A DNA stretch of 64,000 nt from Vreelandella jeotgali Hwa (GTDB lineage: Bacteria > Pseudomonadota > Gammaproteobacteria > Pseudomonadales > Halomonadaceae), in the NCBI RefSeq assembly GCF_000334215.1, contig NZ_AMQY01000008.1, positions 1-64,000 of the forward strand, in the 5' to 3' direction. Below are positions 57,442 to 64,000 of the stretch, piece by piece. How positions within the stretch are numbered: the stretch's first letter is position 1; each line of letters starts with the position of its first letter. Both the position numbers and the translations under genes were made by a program. Below the pieces are notes generated by a model. It worked only from the letters and a program-made list of their open reading frames with translations. It ran no database searches and was not told the origin of the DNA.

Positions 57442-58128
57442 TCAGCCTCGCTGATGCCGGCGCATCACCTCGGTAATGATCGGTACCGGCGTCATCAGAT
57501 GGTCGATCATCATCTGCGTGGCGGCCCGAGTATCGCGCGCCAGGATCACGTCCACCAGGCGGGCGTGTTCCTGGCGCTTCTGTTCCAGAGCCGCCTCGGA
57601 CAATACCGTCTCGCGTAGCCAGAGGTTGCGATAGCGCTCTACCCGGTCGAAAAGGTCGGCGCGGATCTGCATCAGATGCGACGAGCGGCAGCCCGCGACA
57701 ATGGCCGTGTGAAAGGCCTGATGACGCGAATCCCAGATATCGAGCAGCTCCTCGGGCGTCTTGACTTCCATGACCTTGCCGAGGGTATGCGCCCGCGCGA
57801 GTATTTCCGCTTCCCAGGCATCGTCCCCGCGCTCGATGGCCAGCCGGAGCATCAGCCCTTCAATTTCGGCCCTGGCTTCGTAGATATCGTGCAGTTCATC
57901 CAGCGACATCGGCGCAATGCGAAAGCCGCGTTGGCTCTCGGCGACCACCAGGCGCTCGGCGACCAGCCGGGACAGCGCCTCGCGCAACGGCCCGACACCC
58001 AGGCCGTAGTAGGCCTTGAGACGGCTCATCTGGAGTTTTTCGCCGGGGCTGAAGGCGTTGTGGATAATATCGGCCTTCAGCCGATGGTAGGCGCCAATGC
58101 CCTGGTTGAGCTGTGTTGGGGTCGTCAT
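57442..58128 (-). CDS. GntR-family (FCD) regulator, CsiR/GcdR-like
   Basis: A 228-residue repressor-type protein: winged helix (about 10-75, with GVGPLREALSRLVAERLV) and an all-helical FCD ligand domain (about 80-220) with the metal-binding pattern of D, H and H (EARAEIEGLM, RHQAFHTAI, HARLVDVIL). In E. coli CsiR represses lysine/glutarate genes and responds to glutarate; here it is divergent from davD-davT-gcdH-gcdG, which makes that role likely. Confidence 0.85.
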   Translation of the reverse strand: MTTPTQLNQGIGAYHRLKADIIHNAFSPGEKLQMSRLKAYYGLGVGPLREALSRLVAERLVVAESQRGFRIAPMSLDELHDIYEARAEIEGLMLRLAIERGDDAWEAEILARAHTLGKVMEVKTPEELLDIWDSRHQAFHTAIVAGCRSSHLMQIRADLFDRVERYRNLWLRETVLSEAALEQKRQEHARLVDVILARDTRAATQMMIDHLMTPVPIITEVMRRHQRG

Positions 58129-58304
58129 CAGGTCTCTCCTTGTCGGACCGGGAGGGTAACACCCCTCTGCCTGAAAATCGCTCGACCGGCGCGCCTGCCG
58201 GCGTTTGCCGCTCCGTGGCGGCCAGGCATTGGCGGCGTCTTGATCCTGTCGGTTTCGACAAATGTCTAATCCCGGAATCCCGCGTATTTGGTTAGCGTGT
58301 AGGC

Positions 58305-58347
58305 ATGTTGATATTTTGTCGATTTTTTTAGTAAAAATCTAAAATAT
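58305..58347 (+). promoter_or_regulatory. davD promoter overlapped by CsiR-type sites and a nested dyad
   Basis: ATGT-N5-TTTT at 58305-58317 and TTGT-N5-TTTT at 58316-58328 match the half-sites I recall for E. coli CsiR. A nested inverted repeat (ATATTTT, GATTTTT, AAAAATC, AAAATAT) covers 58311-58347. The davD promoter TTGTCG, 18 bases, TAAAAT (58316-58345) lies inside it. A second TTGTCGA sits on the minus strand at 58255-58261 next to a TGTCG-GTTT-CGACA dyad. The 274-base gap 58129-58402 holds no gene. Confidence 0.6.
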
Positions 58348-58402
58348 TGTCAGCCAGCATGCGCACGGCAAATCGTATTCAAGCAAACACCGGGAGCTTT
58401 CC

Positions 58403-59848
58403 ATGGCGTCACCCCAGACACTATTGATGGACCAGGCCTGGATCGGCGGCCAGTGGCTGACCAGCGCGCGGACGTTCGCGGTCACCAACCCGGCCAATGG
58501 CGACGAACTGGCTCGGGTGCCCGATATGGGCGCCGACGAAGCCCGCCAGGCGATCGCCGCCGCCGACACAGCCCAGGCCGACTGGCGCCGGCAGACCGCC
58601 AAACAGCGCGCGACACGGCTGCGGCGCTGGTTCGACGCCATCATGGCGCATCAGGAAGAGCTGGCGCAGCTGATGACCCTGGAGCAGGGCAAGCCGCTGG
58701 CCGAGTCCCGGGGGGAGGTCGCCTACGGCGCCAGCTTTGTTGAATACTACGCCGAGGAAGCCAAGCGTATCGCCGGCGACACCCTGCCCGGCCACGGGGT
58801 GGACAAGCGTGTGCTGGTGTTCCGCGAACCCGTGGGCCCGGTGGCGGCGATTACCCCCTGGAACTTTCCGCTGGCGATGATTACCCGCAAGTGCGCGCCG
58901 GCGCTGGCCGCGGGTTGCAGCGTGGTGGTCAAGCCGGCGGAAGCCACGCCGCTGACCGCGCTGGCGCTCGCTCGTCTGGCGGAAGAAGCCGGCCTGCCGG
59001 CGGGAGTGCTGAACGTCATCACCGCGGCCAGCGGTGCCGAGGTAGGCCAGGTGCTGAGTACCGACTCGCGGATCCGCAAGCTCTCCTTTACCGGCTCGAC
59101 CGCCGTGGGCAAAAAGCTGCTGGCCCAGTGCGCCGATACCGTCAAGAAGGCCTCCATGGAACTGGGCGGCAACGCGCCCTTTATCGTGTTTGACGATGCC
59201 GACCTGGACGCGGCCGTGGAGGGCGCGCTGGTCGCCAAGTATCGCAATTCCGGGCAGACCTGTGTGTGTACCAATCGCTTTCTGGTGCAGGATGGCGTCT
59301 ACGATGCCTTTCTGGAGAAGCTGGCTGCCCGGGTCGGCGAACTCCCGGTCGGCAGCGGGCTCGACGACGGCGTGATGCAGGGGCCGCTGATCAATACGGC
59401 GGCCGTTGAAAAGGTCGAAGGACACATCCGCGACGCCCTCGACAAGGGCGGGCGCCTGGTCTGCGGCGGCCAACGGCATGCGCTGGGCGGCACGTTTTTC
59501 GAGCCCACCGTTGTGGCCGACGCCGACGACACCATGCGGGTGGCGCAGGAAGAAACCTTCGGCCCGCTGGCGCCGGTATTTCGCTTTACTACCGACGACC
59601 AGGGCGTCGCCCTGGCCAATGCCACCGAGTCCGGCCTGGCGGCCTATTTCTATGCCCGGGACTACCGGCGGATCTGGCATGTCTCGGAAAGCCTGGAATA
59701 CGGCATGGTGGCCATCAATGAAGGGCTTTTATCCACCGAGCTGGCACCGTTCGGCGGCGTCAAGGAATCCGGTCTGGGGCGTGAAGGGTCGCGCTACGGA
59801 CTGGAAGAATTCACCGAGCTGAAATACGTCTGTATCGGCGGCCTTTAA
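58403..59848 (+). CDS. davD: Glutarate-semialdehyde (succinate-semialdehyde) dehydrogenase
   Basis: A 481-residue NAD(P) aldehyde dehydrogenase of the GabD/DavD group. Catalytic cysteine C287 (NSGQTCVC), general base E253 (MELGGNAPF), K177 (VVKPAE), and ITPWNFPLAM near 150. It oxidises glutarate semialdehyde to glutarate; succinate semialdehyde is a possible second substrate. GGGAG six bases before ATG 58403. First gene of a four-gene run, 25 bases from davT. The name rests on the gcdH-gcdG neighbours. Confidence 0.9.
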   Translation: MASPQTLLMDQAWIGGQWLTSARTFAVTNPANGDELARVPDMGADEARQAIAAADTAQADWRRQTAKQRATRLRRWFDAIMAHQEELAQLMTLEQGKPLAESRGEVAYGASFVEYYAEEAKRIAGDTLPGHGVDKRVLVFREPVGPVAAITPWNFPLAMITRKCAPALAAGCSVVVKPAEATPLTALALARLAEEAGLPAGVLNVITAASGAEVGQVLSTDSRIRKLSFTGSTAVGKKLLAQCADTVKKASMELGGNAPFIVFDDADLDAAVEGALVAKYRNSGQTCVCTNRFLVQDGVYDAFLEKLAARVGELPVGSGLDDGVMQGPLINTAAVEKVEGHIRDALDKGGRLVCGGQRHALGGTFFEPTVVADADDTMRVAQEETFGPLAPVFRFTTDDQGVALANATESGLAAYFYARDYRRIWHVSESLEYGMVAINEGLLSTELAPFGGVKESGLGREGSRYGLEEFTELKYVCIGGL

Positions 59849-59873
59849 GCCGGCTTTTCCCAGGGAGAACCTC

Positions 59874-61172
59874 ATGAACAACGCAGAGCTCAACGAACTC
59901 AAGCAGCGCTACGTGGCCAGCGGGGCCGCAACGCCGTCGCCGCACTTTGCCGAACACGCCGAAAACGCCCAGCTATGGGACGCCGACGGTCAGCGCTTTA
60001 TCGACTTTGCCGGGGGTATCGGCGTGCTCAACCTCGGCCATCGCCATCCGAAGGTGGTGGCGGCGGTGAAAGACCAGCTCGACCACCTGATGCATACCTG
60101 CCAGACGGTGATGTCCTACGCCAGCTACGTGCAGCTGGCCGAAAAGCTGTGCCAGCTGTCGCCGGTCCGGCACGACGCCAAGGCGATGCTGGTGAATGCC
60201 GGCGCCGAAGCGCTGGAAAACGCGGTCAAGATTGCCCGGGCCGCCACCGGACGCAGCGGCATTATCTGCTTTGACGGCAGCTTTCACGGCCGCACGCTGA
60301 TGACGCTGTCGATGACCGGCAAGGTGCTGCCCTACAAGAATGATTTCGGCCCGATGCCGGGCGACGTTTTTCGCGCGCCGTTTCCCAACGCCTACCACGG
60401 CATCAGCGATGAAGACGCCCTGAACGGCCTGAAAAAGGTGTTCAAGACCGATATTGCTCCCCACCGCACGGCGGCCATCGTGATCGAGCCGGTGCAGGGG
60501 GAAGGCGGCTTCTACGCGGCGTCGCCGGCGTTTCTCAAGGCCCTGCGCGAGCTGTGCGACGAGCACGGCATCATGCTGATCGTCGACGAAGTCCAGTCCG
60601 GCTTTGCGCGTACCGGTCGGTTTTTCGCCCTGGAGCATAGCGAGATAGAGGCCGACATCATGACCATGGCCAAGAGTCTGGCCAACGGCATGCCGCTGTC
60701 CGCCGTGGTGGGCACCGCCGAGGTCATGGACGCGGCCGGGCCCAACTCGCTGGGCGGCACCTACAGCGGCAACCCCCTGGCGTGCGCGGCCGCTCTGGCC
60801 GTGATCGAGGCCATCGAGGAGGAAAACCTGGTCGCCACTGGCGCCAGGCTGGGCGACAAGCTCTATCAGCGCTTTGCCGGCTGGCAAAAAAGCTTTGAGG
60901 CGGTGGACAACAGCCGCCACCTGGGCGCCATGGCCGCCTTTGAACTGGTAACCGACAAGGCCTCGCGCACGCCGGACCCGCAGCTCGCTGCGGCGCTCTG
61001 CGCCCGAGCTCGGGAGAAGGGCCTGATCCTGCTCTCCTGCGGCTTCTGGGGCAATTCCATTCGCATTCTGGTACCGCTTACCGTCAGCGATGACGTGCTC
61101 GAAGAAGGGCTGGACGTGATCGAAAACAGCCTCGAAGAACTCACCGGCGGGTCTACGGCCCGGATCGCCTGA
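59874..61172 (+). CDS. davT: 5-aminovalerate (4-aminobutyrate) aminotransferase
   Basis: A 432-residue class III PLP aminotransferase. The PLP lysine is K267 ([10 protein letters not shown]), the pyridine-binding aspartate D238 (IVDEVQSG), with [13 protein letters not shown] and [11 protein letters not shown]. GabT-type; it converts 5-aminovalerate to glutarate semialdehyde and may also use GABA. GGGAGA precedes the ATG. It is followed 16 bases later by gcdH. Confidence 0.92.
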   Translation: MNNAELNELKQRYVASGAATPSPHFAEHAENAQLWDADGQRFIDFAGGIGVLNLGHRHPKVVAAVKDQLDHLMHTCQTVMSYASYVQLAEKLCQLSPVRHDAKAMLVNAGAEALENAVKIARAATGRSGIICFDGSFHGRTLMTLSMTGKVLPYKNDFGPMPGDVFRAPFPNAYHGISDEDALNGLKKVFKTDIAPHRTAAIVIEPVQGEGGFYAASPAFLKALRELCDEHGIMLIVDEVQSGFARTGRFFALEHSEIEADIMTMAKSLANGMPLSAVVGTAEVMDAAGPNSLGGTYSGNPLACAAALAVIEAIEEENLVATGARLGDKLYQRFAGWQKSFEAVDNSRHLGAMAAFELVTDKASRTPDPQLAAALCARAREKGLILLSCGFWGNSIRILVPLTVSDDVLEEGLDVIENSLEELTGGSTARIA

Positions 61173-61188
61173 AATACGGAGAATGACC

Positions 61189-62373
61189 ATGTCACATGCC
61201 TCTTTTAACTGGGACGACCCGCTGCTGCTGTCCACGCAGCTAACCGAGGATGAGCGCCAGATCAGCGAGGCGGCGCGCGCCTACTGCCAGCAGGAGCTGC
61301 AGCCGCGCGTGCTCAGCGCCTATCGGGAAGAGCGGTTTGACCGCGAGATCATGACCGAAATGGGCGAGATGGGCCTGCTGGGCGCGACCGTGGCCGAGGA
61401 GTACGGCGGCGCCGGCCTCAACAACGTTGCCTACGGGCTGATTGCGCGCGAGGTCGAGCATGTCGATTCCGGCTACCGCTCGGCCATGAGCGTGCAGTCA
61501 TCGCTGGTCATGCATCCGATTGAAGCCTATGGCTCCGAGGCGCAGAAGCAGCATTACCTGCCTCGGCTGGCGAGCGGTGAAATGGTTGGCTGTTTCGGCC
61601 TGACCGAGCCCGACCACGGCTCCGATCCAGGGTCCATGAACGCCCGGGCAAAAAAGGTCGACGGCGGCTATCGGCTCACCGGGCAGAAAATGTGGATCAC
61701 CAACAGCCCCATTGCCGATCTGGCCGTGGTCTGGGCAAAATCCGATGCCCACGACAACAAGATTCGGGGCTTTATCGTCGAGCGCGGCACCGACGGGTTT
61801 TCCACGCCCAAAATCGACGGCAAGCTGAGTCTGCGCGCCTCGATTACCGGCGAGATCGTGCTGGATGACGCCTTTGTGCCGGATGATAACCTGCTGCCCG
61901 GCGTCAGCGGCCTGGCCGGCCCCTTCGGGTGTCTCAACAAGGCCCGCTACGGCATCGCCTGGGGGAGCCTGGGCGCTGCCGAGTTCTGCTGGCATGCAGC
62001 GCGCCAGTACACCCTCGACCGCAAGCAGTTCGGCCGCCCGCTGGCGTCCAACCAGCTGATTCAGCTCAAGCTGGCCAACATGCAGACCGATATTGCGCTG
62101 GGCTTTCAGGCCGCTCTGCAGACGGGCCGCCTGATGGACAGCGATAACTGGGCCCCGGAGATGATTTCGCTGATCAAGCGCAACAACTGCGCCAGGGCGC
62201 TGGATGTTGCCCGGGCGGCCCGGGACATGCACGGCGGCAACGGTATCGCCGACGAATACGGGGTCATGCGCCACATGGTCAACCTGGAAACGGTCAATAC
62301 CTATGAAGGCACCAGCGATGTGCATGCGCTGATTCTCGGCCGCAGCCAGACCGGCATTCAGGCGTTTTTCTAA
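61189..62373 (+). CDS. gcdH: Glutaryl-CoA dehydrogenase
   Basis: A 394-residue FAD acyl-CoA dehydrogenase that oxidises and decarboxylates glutaryl-CoA to crotonyl-CoA. The GCDH-specific segment [20 protein letters not shown] carries the arginine that binds the substrate carboxylate; the catalytic base is E373 in [22 protein letters not shown] lies six bases before the second ATG (61189), which is preferred over 61183. Between davT and the CoA-transferase. Confidence 0.95.
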   Translation: MSHASFNWDDPLLLSTQLTEDERQISEAARAYCQQELQPRVLSAYREERFDREIMTEMGEMGLLGATVAEEYGGAGLNNVAYGLIAREVEHVDSGYRSAMSVQSSLVMHPIEAYGSEAQKQHYLPRLASGEMVGCFGLTEPDHGSDPGSMNARAKKVDGGYRLTGQKMWITNSPIADLAVVWAKSDAHDNKIRGFIVERGTDGFSTPKIDGKLSLRASITGEIVLDDAFVPDDNLLPGVSGLAGPFGCLNKARYGIAWGSLGAAEFCWHAARQYTLDRKQFGRPLASNQLIQLKLANMQTDIALGFQAALQTGRLMDSDNWAPEMISLIKRNNCARALDVARAARDMHGGNGIADEYGVMRHMVNLETVNTYEGTSDVHALILGRSQTGIQAFF

Positions 62374-62433
62374 TCGACGGCAACTTGCCAACTGGCGGCA
62401 ACGCCGCTACTGATCCAGGCCGGGAGGCTGATG

Positions 62434-63645
62434 ATGGACAAACCGTTAACGGGCATTCGCGTGCTCGACCTGTCGCGTATTCTGGCCGGTCCCTGGTGCA
62501 GCCAGCACCTGGCGGACATGGGCGCCGAAGTGATCAAGGTCGAGCACCCCGAGCGCGGTGATGATACCCGGGGATGGGGGCCGCCCTATCTCCAGGGGAC
62601 CCGGGACGCCGCGTACTACCTCTGCACCAACCGCGGCAAGCAGTCGATTGCCGTGGATATTGCCCGGGAAGAAGGGCAGGCGCTGATTCACGAGCTGGTC
62701 AGGCACTGCGATGTGGTGCTGGAGAACTTCAAGGCCGGCGGGCTGAAGCGCTACGGCCTGGACTACGAGAGCCTGAAAGCCAGCCGGCCGGACCTGGTGT
62801 ATTGCTCGATCACCGGATTCGGCCAGAGCGGCCCCTACGCCAGGCGGGCCGGGTATGACTTTCTGGTGCAGGGCATGGGCGGGCTGATGGACATCACCGG
62901 CCGGCCCGACAGCGAGCCGGGCGGCGGCCCGATCAAAACCGGCGTTGCCGTGGTGGACCTGTTCACCGGGATGTATGCCGCCACCTCGATCCTCTCCGCG
63001 CTGATCGGCCGGCAGCGTAGCGGTGAAGGCGCGTATATCGACATGGCGCTGATGGACGTGCAGGTCAGCATGCTGGCCAATCAGGCCATGAACTACCTGA
63101 CGTCCGGCGCGTCCCCCGAGCGCCTGGGCAATTCGCACCCCAACATCGTGCCCTACCAGGCGTTCGCCACCGCGGACGGCCATATCATCCTCGCCGTGGG
63201 CAACGATGCCCAGTTTCAGCGCTTCTGCACCGTGGCCGGGGAGCCCGACCTGGCGGCAGATACCCGCTTTGCTACCAACCAGGCCCGGGTCGACAACCGC
63301 GACCGGCTGGTGGCACAGCTGGAAACGCTGATCGCGGCGCGGCCGTCGGCTTTCTGGCTGGAGGCGCTGGAAGCCGAAGGGGTCCCGTGTGGCCCCATCA
63401 ACCGGGTCGAGCAGGTGTTCGACAACCCCCAGGTACAGCACCGCGGCATGCAGATGTCGATGTCGCACCCGGATGCCGGCGATATGTCGCTGGTCAGCAA
63501 CCCGGTGTGTTTCGGCGGGGAAAAGCTCAATGCCGACCGTCCGCCGCCCGGGCTGGGGGAACATACCCGGGATGTGTTGTCGGCGTTTTGTCCCGATAGC
63601 GCCAGCGACCTGGAGGCCCTGGCGCACAAGGGTATTATCCGCTGA
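62434..63645 (+). CDS. gcdG: CaiB-type glutarate CoA-transferase
   Basis: A 403-residue class III CoA-transferase. Landmarks: GIRVLDLSRILAGPW, DMGAEVIKVEHPERGDDTRGWGPP, NRGKQSIAVD, TGFGQSGPYARRAGYDFLVQ and the nucleophile aspartate D175 in VAVVDLFTGMYAA. Next to gcdH it most likely activates glutarate with succinyl-CoA. GGAGG is six bases before the second ATG (62434); 62431 is possible. Confidence 0.9.
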   Translation: MDKPLTGIRVLDLSRILAGPWCSQHLADMGAEVIKVEHPERGDDTRGWGPPYLQGTRDAAYYLCTNRGKQSIAVDIAREEGQALIHELVRHCDVVLENFKAGGLKRYGLDYESLKASRPDLVYCSITGFGQSGPYARRAGYDFLVQGMGGLMDITGRPDSEPGGGPIKTGVAVVDLFTGMYAATSILSALIGRQRSGEGAYIDMALMDVQVSMLANQAMNYLTSGASPERLGNSHPNIVPYQAFATADGHIILAVGNDAQFQRFCTVAGEPDLAADTRFATNQARVDNRDRLVAQLETLIAARPSAFWLEALEAEGVPCGPINRVEQVFDNPQVQHRGMQMSMSHPDAGDMSLVSNPVCFGGEKLNADRPPPGLGEHTRDVLSAFCPDSASDLEALAHKGIIR

Positions 63646-63682
63646 CGGTCGCGCCGGCGGCGGTTGCCCGCCGCGCGGCTGT

Positions 63683-64000
63683 TTAGCCGTTGCCCCGGGC
63701 GTTCTGGATCTGCTCGTAGGCGTTGCCGATTTCGGCGGTGCGCTCCTTGGCCACTTCGCGCATGCTCTCGGGCAGGCCCTTGGCCGCCAGCTTGTCGGGG
63801 TGGTTTTCGCTCATCAGCTTGCGGTAGGCCTTTTTTACCTCGGCATCGCTGGCCTCTTCCGACACGCCCAATACCTGATAGGCATCCTCCAGCGATGGCC
63901 CCTGGTTGGCCGCCCCCTGAGGGCCGCCGCGCAGCATGGCTTCGACCTGCTCGATTTCTGCCTCGGAGCACCCCAGGCCGCGCACCACCCGCATGATCAT
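63683..64000 (-). CDS. djlA: DjlA-type J-domain co-chaperone, C-terminal part
   Basis: The gene runs off the right edge; about 105 C-terminal residues are seen. The first part (VVRGLGCSEAEIEQVEAML) is the end of the TerB-like region, and residues 40-105 form a C-terminal J domain with the HPD motif in SENHPDKL that stimulates DnaK. A C-terminal J domain after TerB is the DjlA layout, a membrane-anchored co-chaperone. Convergent with gcdG; a GC-rich stem without T-run lies between them. Confidence 0.85.
   Translation of the reverse strand: MIMRVVRGLGCSEAEIEQVEAMLRGGPQGAANQGPSLEDAYQVLGVSEEASDAEVKKAYRKLMSENHPDKLAAKGLPESMREVAKERTAEIGNAYEQIQNARGNG

Overview
This window looks like chromosomal DNA of a halophilic gammaproteobacterium, most probably Halomonas or a close relative (Halomonadaceae). 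The evidence is the high GC content, acidic proteins, abundant TRAP transporters, and gammaproteobacterial gene blocks such as hemCDXY, argH-lptM-lysA-dapF-DUF484-xerC-yigB, comM-ubiK-glnK and thiS-thiG-trmB. Nearly all of it is ordinary coding sequence. I saw no rRNA, tRNA, CRISPR array or prophage. The assignment to a genus is an inference from family resemblance, not a database match.

Layout. 1-950: the tail of a TnpB (IS200/IS605) gene with its right-end hairpin, then a gene-free stretch with two consensus DnaA boxes. 948-4127: tandem fluoride-channel genes, aroQ and a FUSC-family exporter. 4221-8722 (minus): the haem operon hemC-hemD-hemX-hemY with its terminator. 8987-15114 (plus): argH, a 47-residue LptM lipoprotein, lysA, dapF, DUF484, xerC and yigB. 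15190-18867 (minus): a PotD-like binding protein overlapping an unusual ClC protein, then engB. 18868-25040 (plus): cytochrome c4, dsbA, an EEP-fold hydrolase, a TRAP DctQM pair, thiD and dtd. 25085-33643: an ABC-F ATPase, a second TRAP system (dctQM with a convergent dctP), an FKBP isomerase and a PHB-depolymerase-like protein. 33838-39728: an AEC transporter, a candidate Fur-controlled small RNA, trmB, thiG, thiS, a DUF423 gene and malate synthase G. 40049-49599: a hydrolase, the purine catabolic genes guaD-xdhC-xdhB-xdhA, a RutR-like TetR regulator and a purine permease. 49789-57440: comM, ubiK, glnK, fpr, a chemoreceptor, hemE and ribA. 57442-63645: a CsiR-like GntR regulator divergent from davD-davT-gcdH-gcdG, the 5-aminovalerate/glutarate branch of lysine degradation. 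The window ends inside djlA.

How the genes work together. The clearest modules are haem synthesis (hemCDXY plus hemE), the last lysine/meso-DAP steps (lysA, dapF), purine salvage and oxidation (permease, guanine deaminase, xanthine dehydrogenase and maturation factor, linked by two near-identical palindromes), and glutarate catabolism under a divergent repressor whose intergenic region carries two CsiR-type sites.

Most interesting: (1) a complete promoter-Fur box-stem loops-terminator unit at 34785-34962 without a convincing ORF, which looks like a RyhB/PrrF-type iron small RNA; (2) a recurrent habit of short tandem duplications (12-18 bp) at gene junctions and in protein tails; (3) the shared purine operator; (4) a PHB-depolymerase homologue lacking its nucleophile serine; (5) a ClC protein lacking both canonical gating/proton glutamates and the central tyrosine.
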